Assembly (NCBI GenBank): GCA_039816045.1
Contig: JBCBYB010000012.1
Coordinates: 58,262-122,261, forward strand
Origin: Thermohalobaculum sp039816045
GTDB taxonomy: Bacteria; Pseudomonadota; Alphaproteobacteria; Rhodobacterales; Rhodobacteraceae
DNA length: 64,000 nt
Reading direction: 5' to 3'
Position numbers and translations under genes: made by a program. The notes below the pieces were generated by a model. It ran no database searches, was not told the origin of the DNA, and saw nothing but the letters and a program-made list of their open reading frames with translations. Shown here one piece after another: positions 42,524-50,773 of the stretch (position 1 is the first letter of the stretch; each line of letters begins with the position of its first letter).

Positions 42524-44083
42524 ATGACCACCATAGACAAGCATGGACCGACGCGGCGTTCGGTGCTGGCCGGCGCGGGGGCGTTCGGGGCGGCGGCCTT
42601 TGCACTGCCTCGGACCGCGATCAGTGCGGATGGCAAGATCCTCACGGTGCGCTCCTACAGCGACCTCCAGGTTCTCGACCCAGCATTCCGGGTGTCGTTG
42701 CCCGAGGATGACATCATTCGGTCCATCTTTGCACCAATGGTCGTGCCGATTGCAGGCGATGTCTGGGATTGGAAGCCCATTGCGGTGGAGTCGATCGAGC
42801 AGGTCGACGACCTGACCATCGCCTTCAAGCTGCGGGACGGCATCGGCTTCACCGACGGGTTCGGTCAGATGACCGCCGAGGATGTGAAGTTCTCGATCGA
42901 GCGGATCGCTGATCCGGCAAACGAGAGCCCTTATGCAGGCGATTGGTCGGCATTGAAAGAGGTCGAGGTCAAAGACACCCTGTCCGGCCTCATCCACCTC
43001 AAGAACAAGTTCGTGCCGCTCTGGGCGACGACACTTCCGACCCCGGCCTCTTGCATCGTGTCGAAAAAGGCGGTCGAGGAAATGGGCGGTAAGTTCACCA
43101 CCGAAACCGTTGCACAGTCGGGCCAATACCTTTTGACCGAGTGGGTGCCAAAGCAGAAGACGGTGCTGACGCGGAACCCGGACTGGAAACACGAGCCCGG
43201 CGGGTTCGAGGAGATCCATATCCTGCCAATCGAAGACCCGGCAACGGCGGAGCTTGGCTTTGAAGCAGGCGATCTCGACTACACCTGGACCGCCGTCTCC
43301 TCCCTGCCCCGTCTCAAGGAAAATCCCCCGGCGGGCAGCGTGGTGTTGGAAAAGCCCTCGCTGGCCTATGTCTGGCTCGGCATCAATCAGGACAACGAAG
43401 CCCTCAAAGATGTTCGCATTCGCAGGGCCATTCAGCACGCCATCGACCGGGAAACCGTCGTGGATGCCGCTTACTTCGGCGCGGCGGCGGTCGGCAACGG
43501 GATCGTCGCGCCAGGACTGCCGGGTGCCCGGGACGCGGTCACCTATGACTACGATCCGGACAAAGCGCGCGCACTGCTGGCCGAGGCGGGCGCCGATGGG
43601 CTGTTCGTGACCCTCGACATCCTGAACCAGTCTGAGCGGCTCACGGCGGCGCAAGTCATCCAAGCCAACCTCGCAGATGTCGGCATCACTTGTGAGATCA
43701 AGCAGAATGACAGTGGCACGTTCTGGACCCTGGGATCGAAGGACGGCGACTATTTCATGAACCTCCAGCTCGTGCTGTCGCGGTTCTCCATGCAGCCGGA
43801 TCCGAGCTGGGCGACCGTGTGGTTCACTCCCGAGCAAGTCGGTGTTTGGAACTGGGAGCGTTTCGACAACGCTGAGTACAAGGCGCTCCATGAGCAAGGT
43901 CTTGTAGAGAGCGACCCAGCTGAGAGAGACCGGATCTACAAGGCGATGCAGGCCCTTATGGACGAAAGCGGCTCCTATGTGTTCCTCACGCATGAGGTTG
44001 TGGGCGCGATCCACAAGGACACCGTTGCACCGGGACTGAAGCCGAACGGCGAATCTCTGCTCGCCGATTTCAAGCCGGCTTGA
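42524..44083 (+). CDS. Peptide-type ABC transporter substrate-binding protein (family 5)
   Basis: Periplasmic binding protein of 519 residues of the Dpp/Opp SBP_bac_5 family. The N-terminus is a Tat signal (TRRSVLAGAGAFGAAAFALP) rather than a lipobox. Family segments include DLQVLDPAFRV, VKFSIERIADPANESPYAG, DVRIRRAIQHAIDRE, and the DYDPDKARALLAEAG unit. It captures a peptide-like or glycoside-like solute. GGGAGAACGCAG precedes the ATG. It is the first gene of a continuous transporter-hydrolase operon. Confidence 0.94.
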   Translation: MTTIDKHGPTRRSVLAGAGAFGAAAFALPRTAISADGKILTVRSYSDLQVLDPAFRVSLPEDDIIRSIFAPMVVPIAGDVWDWKPIAVESIEQVDDLTIAFKLRDGIGFTDGFGQMTAEDVKFSIERIADPANESPYAGDWSALKEVEVKDTLSGLIHLKNKFVPLWATTLPTPASCIVSKKAVEEMGGKFTTETVAQSGQYLLTEWVPKQKTVLTRNPDWKHEPGGFEEIHILPIEDPATAELGFEAGDLDYTWTAVSSLPRLKENPPAGSVVLEKPSLAYVWLGINQDNEALKDVRIRRAIQHAIDRETVVDAAYFGAAAVGNGIVAPGLPGARDAVTYDYDPDKARALLAEAGADGLFVTLDILNQSERLTAAQVIQANLADVGITCEIKQNDSGTFWTLGSKDGDYFMNLQLVLSRFSMQPDPSWATVWFTPEQVGVWNWERFDNAEYKALHEQGLVESDPAERDRIYKAMQALMDESGSYVFLTHEVVGAIHKDTVAPGLKPNGESLLADFKPA

Positions 44084-44129
44084 TCAGGCGCGGCGGGGTG
44101 CGTCTGACCCCGCCCCTTCGGAGCGCATT

Positions 44130-45074
44130 ATGCTGAGCTATGCGATCAAGCGGCTGGGCCTTGCGGTGGCCATTGTCTCATTGGCCATGGCGCTGCTCTT
44201 TTGCATGATCTACCTCATTCCCGGGGACCCGGCCTCAGTTGCGCTCGGTCCCCGGGCGACCGAGGCGATGCGGGAGGCGCTCCGCATAAAGATGGGCCTC
44301 GACCAGCCGGTCTGGGCTCAGTTCTGGAACTTCTTCACGGGTGCATGGGCGGGCGATCTGGGCGAAGAGGTTTTGTCCGGACGGCCGGTCACAGAGGTCG
44401 TGCTCGAGCAACTGCCCTACACGCTGGCTCTGATCGCAGGCGGCATAAGCTGGTCCGCCGCACTCGGCATTCCCCTCGGCTGCTGGGCGGCCGTCAACCG
44501 GGGCTCCTTTGCGGATCGGCTGGTGGGCGTGCTGTCGGTAGCCGTAATCGCCGTGCCGTCCTTTGTGGTCGCGATCTATGCGCTGTTGATCTTCGCCGTG
44601 ACGCTGCGGTGGCTGCCGGCGATCGGTGCTGGTGAACCAGGCAATATCGGCGACCAATTGGTCCATCTGATCTTGCCGTCCCTCGCGGTCGGGCTTGGAT
44701 GGGTCGGCTACATCGCGCGGATGGTGCGCGCGTCGATGCTCGAGGTGCTGGAGGCGAGCCACATCCGCACGGCAAAAGCCTTTGGTCTGCCACCAAGCAT
44801 GATCACCTACCGCTATGCGTTGTCGATTGCGATCCTGCCGACCGTGACGCTCTTGGGTGTGGGTATCGGCCAGATGCTGTCCTCGGCCGTCTTTGCCGAG
44901 ATCGTCTTTGCGCGCCCGGGTGTTGGAAAGCTCGTCTATGACGCGATCCTGACGCGCAATTTTCCAGTGGTGACAGGCGGTGTGATGATCACGACCGTCA
45001 TCTTTGTTCTTCTCAACCTGATCGCCGATCTCATTGTCGGAGCGCTTGATCCCCGTGTCAGAAGCAACTTCTAG
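44130..45074 (+). CDS. Peptide-type ABC transporter permease (DppB-like)
   Basis: Inner-membrane permease of 314 residues with six predicted membrane segments. The first starts at residue 9 (LGLAVAIVSLAMALLFCMIY), and IPGDPASVALG follows in the usual place. The conserved EAA loop contacting the ATPase is EASHIRTAKAFGLP. The C-terminal VYDAILTRNFPVVTG is typical for DppB. Its end overlaps the next permease gene by 20 bp. Confidence 0.95.
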   Translation: MLSYAIKRLGLAVAIVSLAMALLFCMIYLIPGDPASVALGPRATEAMREALRIKMGLDQPVWAQFWNFFTGAWAGDLGEEVLSGRPVTEVVLEQLPYTLALIAGGISWSAALGIPLGCWAAVNRGSFADRLVGVLSVAVIAVPSFVVAIYALLIFAVTLRWLPAIGAGEPGNIGDQLVHLILPSLAVGLGWVGYIARMVRASMLEVLEASHIRTAKAFGLPPSMITYRYALSIAILPTVTLLGVGIGQMLSSAVFAEIVFARPGVGKLVYDAILTRNFPVVTGGVMITTVIFVLLNLIADLIVGALDPRVRSNF

Positions 45075-45930
45075 CCCGCCCGTCGCGGCCTCGGGCATCT
45101 GGCGCCCGATTAGACGCCTGCTGCGCGAATCCTTGGGCGTCTTCGGGCTCGCACTGGTGGTCCTCGTCGTCTTCTGCGCGGTCTTTGCGGATCTGCTGAC
45201 GCAGTACGATCCCACCCGGATCAATCCTCGCGATCGGTTCCAAGGCATGACCGGCGATCATTGGCTCGGCACCGACCATCTGGGACGCGACCTGTTTGCT
45301 CGGGTGCTCCACGGGGGGCGGATCGCTCTCTACGTCGCGCTCGTCTCGACCGCGATTTCCCTCGCCATTGGCGTCGTGCTCGGCCTGATCGCAGGCTATG
45401 GCCCGCGCTGGCTCGACAACCTGATGATCCTCCTCTTTGACGCGATGAAGAGCTTTCCCACGGTGATGCTGGCGCTGGCGCTCGTGACGCTGATGGGACC
45501 GTCACTCACGGCAGTCATCGTGGTCGTGATCCTGGTGAATGTCCCGGGCTATGCGAGGATCATTCGCACTCAGACCATCGCGATAAAGACCTCCGAGTTT
45601 GTCACCGCCGCACAGAGCATGGGCGCCTCATCAGCGCGGATCCTGCGCGTTCACATCCTGCCCAACGTGATCGGCCCGCTGGTGATCCTTGCGTCCATGG
45701 ATATCCCTGTGGTGATCGCGATCGAAGCGGGCATGAGTTTCCTCGGGCTGGGCGTGCGCCCGCCAAGCCCGAGTTGGGGCTCGATCCTCAACGATGGTTT
45801 CTCCAACATTCGCGACACCGCCTGGATCGCGGTTGCCGGGGGCTTGCCGATCATCATCACAACGCTCGGCTTCACCTTCCTCGGAGAGACGCTGCGCGAT
45901 GTCTTCGATCCTCGGTTGAAGGGACGGTGA
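45055..45930 (+). CDS. Peptide-type ABC transporter permease (DppC-like)
   Basis: Second permease of 291 residues, with the short N-terminal DppC leader, LTQYDPTRINPRDRFQGM, the WLGTDHLGRDLFARVLHGGR motif typical of DppC, and the EAA loop TAAQSMGASSARILRVHILP. The start is GTG 45055 within the end of the first permease gene; an in-frame TTG at 45034 would add 7 residues. The stop overlaps the ATPase start as TGATG. Confidence 0.94.
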   Translation: MSEATSSPPVAASGIWRPIRRLLRESLGVFGLALVVLVVFCAVFADLLTQYDPTRINPRDRFQGMTGDHWLGTDHLGRDLFARVLHGGRIALYVALVSTAISLAIGVVLGLIAGYGPRWLDNLMILLFDAMKSFPTVMLALALVTLMGPSLTAVIVVVILVNVPGYARIIRTQTIAIKTSEFVTAAQSMGASSARILRVHILPNVIGPLVILASMDIPVVIAIEAGMSFLGLGVRPPSPSWGSILNDGFSNIRDTAWIAVAGGLPIIITTLGFTFLGETLRDVFDPRLKGR

Positions 45931-46916
45931 TGCACACGCTCGCGATCAATGGCCTCAATGTTTGGTTCTCAACGGAAGATGGTCCGCTTCATGCGTTGAA
46001 AGACGTGTCCTTCGACATTGGGCAGAAGCGAATTGTTGGGATCGTCGGGGAGTCGGGGTGCGGCAAGTCTACCCTGATCAACGCAATCCTGGGCCTCCTG
46101 GCCGACAATGGCCGGATTGAGAGCGGTTCCATCCTGTTCGAGGACACGGACGACCTTGTTCGCCTGTCATCGCGCGCAATGCGCGACCTGCGTGGACCGC
46201 GGATCTCGACGGTCTTTCAAGATCCGATGGGTGCGTTGAACCCCGTGATCTCGGTCGGGCGCCAGATGATCAACATCCAGTACCGGTCTCCAAAATCGAA
46301 GGCCGAGAAAACTGCGCGGGCAGTGGAGATGCTGAAACTCGTTCGCATCCCGGATCCCGAGGACGCCCTTGACCGCTACCCCCACCAATTCTCCGGAGGG
46401 ATGAAGCAGCGCATCGCAATCGCGATGGCCCTTATGATGGAACCCGCTCTGCTGATCGCTGACGAACCGACCACCGCATTGGATGCAACGCTGGAGGTCA
46501 CCACCATCGAGCTGCTCAGGGATCTGCAGACGCAGATCGGCTGTTCCGTTCTCTTCATCTCGCACCATCTCGGTGTGATAGCGGAGCTCTGCGACGATGT
46601 GGTGGTGATGTACGCCGGCGAAGTGGTGGAAAAGGGAACCGTCCGCCAAGTCTTCAACGATCCGCGCCATCCCTACACGGCGCGGTTGCTCGAGTGCGAT
46701 CCGGCCCGCCAGAAAGAACGAACGCGGACTTTGCCCACAATTCCCGGGGAAATACCGGATCTTCGGCGCCGTCCTCGGGGCTGCGTGTTTGCCCCTCGCT
46801 GTGCGCAAAGACATACGGGATGCGACCAGCCGCAATCGGCGATCGCGCTCAGTGACGGCCATACCGCGCGCTGCAATCTGGCTGCCTCGGAAGACACAGC
46901 GGAGACACCGGCATGA
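45930..46916 (+). CDS. Peptide-type ABC transporter ATP-binding protein (DppD-like)
   Basis: ATPase of 328 residues. It has Walker A GESGCGKST, Q-loop TVFQDPMGALNP, signature HQFSGGMKQRIAIAMAL, Walker B LLIADEPTTALD, and the H-loop ISHHLG. The C-terminal oligopeptide-type extension carries an Fe-S-like Cys pattern (GCVFAPRCAQRHTGC). ATG 45930 overlaps the permease stop; its own stop overlaps the next ATPase start by ATGA. Confidence 0.95.
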   Translation: MHTLAINGLNVWFSTEDGPLHALKDVSFDIGQKRIVGIVGESGCGKSTLINAILGLLADNGRIESGSILFEDTDDLVRLSSRAMRDLRGPRISTVFQDPMGALNPVISVGRQMINIQYRSPKSKAEKTARAVEMLKLVRIPDPEDALDRYPHQFSGGMKQRIAIAMALMMEPALLIADEPTTALDATLEVTTIELLRDLQTQIGCSVLFISHHLGVIAELCDDVVVMYAGEVVEKGTVRQVFNDPRHPYTARLLECDPARQKERTRTLPTIPGEIPDLRRRPRGCVFAPRCAQRHTGCDQPQSAIALSDGHTARCNLAASEDTAETPA

Positions 46917-47902
46917 ACGATCCCGTACTCCGCGTCCAAGACGTCCAGGTTTCCTTTCCGGTTGGAGGTTTTGGCAGACGCGGTTCGATCCTCGGCGTTG
47001 CCGGCGTCAGCTTTGAAGTCAACCGGGGCGAGACCTTTGCCTTGGTCGGGGAAAGCGGATCCGGAAAGACCACTTTGGCTCGTGCGATCAACGGCTTGCA
47101 GGCCATCTCTACGGGATCGATCGAGTTCGACGCTCAGCGCATCGATGGTCTTGGCAAACGCGAGATGCAGCCGATCCGGCGTCGCATGTCGATGATGTTT
47201 CAGGACCCGGTCGGCTCGCTCTCACCGAGAATGACGGTTGGGGATCTGGTGACCGAGCCCTTCCGCATCCATGGAACCGATGGCAAGAACCTTGAGGCAG
47301 AGACGGCGCGACTGCTCTCTCTGGTTGGCTTGCCTACAAGCTTTGCGTCCCGCTTTCCGCATCAGCTCTCCGGTGGGCAAGCCCGCCGTGTCGGTGTTGC
47401 GCGGGCCCTTGCACTCGACCCGGCCTTGGTGATTGCCGACGAGCCGACCGCGGGCCTCGATGTCTCGGTCCAAGGTGAGGTTCTGAACCTGCTGAACGAT
47501 CTCAGAGAACGCCTCGGCCTTGCGATGGTGATCATCACCCACAACCTGCACGTGGTGCACCATGTCGCCGACCGGGTTGCCGTTATGTATCTCGGTCGCT
47601 TTGTCGAAGCCGGGGACACGGCCGACGTCTTCGAGAGACCGCGGCACCCCTATACGGCCGCGCTGCTGTCTGCGAACCCCGAACCCGACCCGGACAAAGC
47701 GCAGGACCGAATTTCCCTACCCGCAGAAGTGCCGTCGCTCCTCTCCAGGCCTTCGGGCTGCGAGTTTCACACACGGTGCCCTTGGGTCCAGGCGCGGTGC
47801 AGAACCGAGGCCCCTTCGGCCAACTTGGCCGTGCATTATACCGCCTGTCACACGCCCCTCGCACCCGGAGCACGGCCACCCATGCAAGAAGCAACGTCAT
47901 GA
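46913..47902 (+). CDS. Peptide-type ABC transporter ATP-binding protein (DppF-like)
   Basis: Second ATPase of 329 residues with Walker A GESGSGKTT, Q-loop MMFQDPVGSLSPRM, signature HQLSGGQARRVGVARAL, Walker B LVIADEPTAGLD and the H-loop IITHNLH. It has the C-terminal extension with GCEFHTRCPWVQARC. It completes a full five-gene importer. The stop overlaps CocE copy 2 by ATGA, tying import to hydrolysis. Confidence 0.95.
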   Translation: MNDPVLRVQDVQVSFPVGGFGRRGSILGVAGVSFEVNRGETFALVGESGSGKTTLARAINGLQAISTGSIEFDAQRIDGLGKREMQPIRRRMSMMFQDPVGSLSPRMTVGDLVTEPFRIHGTDGKNLEAETARLLSLVGLPTSFASRFPHQLSGGQARRVGVARALALDPALVIADEPTAGLDVSVQGEVLNLLNDLRERLGLAMVIITHNLHVVHHVADRVAVMYLGRFVEAGDTADVFERPRHPYTAALLSANPEPDPDKAQDRISLPAEVPSLLSRPSGCEFHTRCPWVQARCRTEAPSANLAVHYTACHTPLAPGARPPMQEATS

Positions 47903-49920
47903 CTGCAATCAACGATCTAGAGGTCATCGAGACCGAATGGATCATCATGCCCGATAACGCCCGCTTGGCGGCGCGTATATGGCTGCCGCCTAACGCACGC
48001 ACATCGCCCGTGCCCGCGGTCCTAGAATACATTCCCTACCGCCGCCGTGACCGGACGCGTTTGCGAGACGAAGCCGCCCATCCCCACCTCGCAGCCGCCG
48101 GTTATGCCTGCCTCCGCGTCGACATGCGCGGCTCAGGCGACAGCGATGGCCTGATGCCTGACGAGTACACAGCACAAGAGATCCAGGACGGTGCAGACGT
48201 CGTAGCTTGGATTGCCGATCAGCCCTGGTGCGACGGCAATGTGGGAATGTTCGGGAAGTCCTGGGGCGCCTTTACCTGTTTTCAGGTGGCGGCACTAAAG
48301 CCACCGGCTCTCAAAGCGATCGCGCCCGTTATGGGAACAGATGATCGGTTCCGCGAAGACATCCACTTCTACGGCGGCGTTTTGGGGAACGACAATTTCT
48401 GGTGGGGCTCGATCATGCAGCTCTACAACGCGTTCCCGCCGGATCCGGAGAGTGTTGGGGAGCGCTGGCGGGATATGTGGAAGGCCCGTCTGGACGCGAT
48501 GACGTTCTGGCCCGCCCAATGGCTGGAGCACCAGACCAAGGACGAGACCTGGCGGCGCGGATCGATCGCGGAGAACTATGACGCCGTGCAGATCCCGGTC
48601 TTCTACTTCGGAGGCTGGGCAGATCTCTACCGAGACACACCGTTTCGCATTGCCGAGAACCTCTCCGGGCCGGTGAACGTCATGATGGGACCTTGGGCGC
48701 ATCTCTATCCTCACGATGCGTCTCCGGAGCCAAAGGCCGATTTCCTGGGTGAGACCATTCGTTTCTGGGATCAGTGGCTCAAAGGACGGGACACGGGGCT
48801 GACCGGCGAAGCCCCGTTGAGGTTCTGGATGTTGGACAGCACTCCTCCCTCTGGCACACACGCGCACCGGCCCGGGCGTTGGGTGGAGGAGCCGTCCTGG
48901 CCCTCGCCAAATGTTTCGCCGACACGCTTCTGGCTGAACCAAGAGGGACTCGGAGAAGCCCCTTCTCCGGGGCCCGCCTTGTCGATCTGCTCCCCCCAAA
49001 CCTTCGGATCGGCGGGCGGCGACATGTGCTCTTTCGCGATCCCCGGGGACAGCCCCAGCGATTGTCGGGCCGACGCCGGAGGCGCGCTCTGTTTTCGCAG
49101 TTCCGTTCTGACGTCTTCTCTGGATATCCTCGGCCAACCCGTGATCAGCCTCAAGATCACGGCCGATAAACCCCAGGCGTTCGCGGCTGTCCTGTTGGTC
49201 GATGAGGCTCCCAACGGCGCGCAGACCTTGATCAGCCGGGGGTTTTGCAACCTGATGCACCGCGTCTCGGACACAGACCCCCTGCCCGTTTCGCCCGGTG
49301 AGACGGCGTCTATGGACGCAAGGCTGCATGGCATTGGATATCGCGTGGCGGCGGGACACCGGATCATGGTCCAAGTCGCTTCAACCTATTGGCCCAACCT
49401 GTGGCCCGCACCGGAGCCCGTAACCCTGACCATGGCGGCAGGAGAGAGCGTGCTGACCCTTCCCATCCGCGACCCGAACGCTCCAGATGCTGCGAACCCT
49501 CCGGCCCCACCGCCGGAGCAAAAGGCGCCGCGACCGGTTACCGGGCTCAGCGCAGGTTCGATGGCACGGACGATTGAATCCGATGTGACCACCGGGGTTC
49601 AAACCCATCGGCTGTACATCGACGGCGGCGTTTTTGGGCCCAACGGGCGCATACGCTTGGACGACATCGGGACGGAGTTACAAGACATCTCAGACCGTCG
49701 CTACACGATCCACCCCGAGGATCCGCTCAGCGCCAAAGCCACGATGACACAGGAGAGTGCGTTCGCCCGCGACACGTGGCAGGCCAAGATCAAAACCCAC
49801 TCGGAAATGACAGCGACAAAAGAGCATTTCGTTCTGACAGCCCGCGTGGAATGCTTCGACGGCGATGCGCTGTTTCATGCGGTTGACTGGCACCACAAGA
49901 TCCCTCGGAATGGAATGTGA
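47899..49920 (+). CDS. CocE/NonD family acyl-hydrolase (copy 2)
   Basis: Hydrolase of 673 residues, paralogous to the protein at 39719-41689. The two share LEYIPYR, RVDMRGSGDSDG-type and QPWC.G.VGMFG segments. The nucleophile motif is GMFGKSWGAF, with Lys in place of Thr before the Ser. GPWAHLYPHDA and the C-terminal jelly-roll (VAAGHRIMVQVASTYWPNLW) are present. ATG 47899 is the start fused to the transporter operon; the frame is open further upstream only inside the ATPase gene. Substrate is likely an ester or amide of an amino acid or acylated peptide, judged from family and transporter. Confidence 0.92.
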   Translation: MTAINDLEVIETEWIIMPDNARLAARIWLPPNARTSPVPAVLEYIPYRRRDRTRLRDEAAHPHLAAAGYACLRVDMRGSGDSDGLMPDEYTAQEIQDGADVVAWIADQPWCDGNVGMFGKSWGAFTCFQVAALKPPALKAIAPVMGTDDRFREDIHFYGGVLGNDNFWWGSIMQLYNAFPPDPESVGERWRDMWKARLDAMTFWPAQWLEHQTKDETWRRGSIAENYDAVQIPVFYFGGWADLYRDTPFRIAENLSGPVNVMMGPWAHLYPHDASPEPKADFLGETIRFWDQWLKGRDTGLTGEAPLRFWMLDSTPPSGTHAHRPGRWVEEPSWPSPNVSPTRFWLNQEGLGEAPSPGPALSICSPQTFGSAGGDMCSFAIPGDSPSDCRADAGGALCFRSSVLTSSLDILGQPVISLKITADKPQAFAAVLLVDEAPNGAQTLISRGFCNLMHRVSDTDPLPVSPGETASMDARLHGIGYRVAAGHRIMVQVASTYWPNLWPAPEPVTLTMAAGESVLTLPIRDPNAPDAANPPAPPPEQKAPRPVTGLSAGSMARTIESDVTTGVQTHRLYIDGGVFGPNGRIRLDDIGTELQDISDRRYTIHPEDPLSAKATMTQESAFARDTWQAKIKTHSEMTATKEHFVLTARVECFDGDALFHAVDWHHKIPRNGM

Positions 49921-49924
49921 GCGC

Positions 49925-50773
49925 ATGTCGGCTTTCCCGAGTTTTGTCTCATCGGCCCAGGAGCACACCTTAGCCGCGAATGGCGTCACCATGCGGGTTG
50001 TGGTTGATGGGACGGGGCCAGACGTCGTCTTTGTTCCCGGTGGCGACCAGACGGCAGAAGCCTACTCCCAGCAATTTGCGCTGCTGCGCGACGAGCACCG
50101 GTGTATCACCTATGATCCCCGTGGGGCTGGGGAAACGGAAGCGCCCTCTCCGCCCTGGTCCATGTCTGACTACGCCGTCGATTGTGCCGCCGTCATCGAC
50201 GCGTTCTGTGCTGGTAGGGCGGTGGTGTCGGGGCTGTCCCTTGGCGGCCTTGTCACGCAGCAGACGGCAATCGATTTTCCCGACAAAGTGCGCTTGGCGA
50301 TCCCCATGGGGACTTCGGCTTACATCGATGGTTTCACCAGGGACTGGATGCAGGCAGAGATCGATCTGCGAAAATCGGGCGTCAAACTGCCCGAGTATTT
50401 TCTCGCACCGCACTACGCCGTTTATGCCTTCCCGGCGAAGGCGCTGCATGACCCTGTCCTGTGGTCTGAGATTAAGGCTTCCTACACCGAGCGCTTTGCC
50501 GATCGAGATCCTCAGGCAACGATCGATCAGTGGGAGGCCTGCCTGAAGTTCGATTGCCGCGAGGGATTAAAGACCTGTCCGGTCCCAATGCACGTCATTT
50601 CCTTTTCCGAGGATGTGCAAACGGCGCCGGCAATGTGCAAGGTTGTCGCCGATCTCGCCCCCAAAGGCGCCTTCTACGAGATCCCGGGCCTTGGCCACGT
50701 TTCCATGCTGCGCCATCGACCCGACGCAGTCGCAGACAAGCTGCGCCAGATCCTGGCCGCCCACCCTGAATGA
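49925..50773 (+). CDS. Alpha/beta hydrolase
   Basis: Single-domain alpha/beta hydrolase of 282 residues. It has the oxyanion region VFVPGGDQTAEA, CITYDPRGAGETE, nucleophile elbow VSGLSLGGLVTQ, and the catalytic His in IPGLGHVSMLRHRP. Related proteins include 3-oxoadipate enol-lactonases and C-C or ester hydrolases, so the reaction is open. ATG 49925 lies 4 bp after the CocE stop; an in-frame ATG at 49910 is an alternative. Its stop overlaps the M81 gene start (ATGA). Confidence 0.87.
   Translation: MSAFPSFVSSAQEHTLAANGVTMRVVVDGTGPDVVFVPGGDQTAEAYSQQFALLRDEHRCITYDPRGAGETEAPSPPWSMSDYAVDCAAVIDAFCAGRAVVSGLSLGGLVTQQTAIDFPDKVRLAIPMGTSAYIDGFTRDWMQAEIDLRKSGVKLPEYFLAPHYAVYAFPAKALHDPVLWSEIKASYTERFADRDPQATIDQWEACLKFDCREGLKTCPVPMHVISFSEDVQTAPAMCKVVADLAPKGAFYEIPGLGHVSMLRHRPDAVADKLRQILAAHPE

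Noticed and set aside
42488..44014. Open frame of 508 codons antisense to the substrate-binding protein
   Set aside because: Composition is His/Arg/Asp-rich with no motifs, typical of a complement frame of a high-GC gene; the plus-strand gene has a full family signature.
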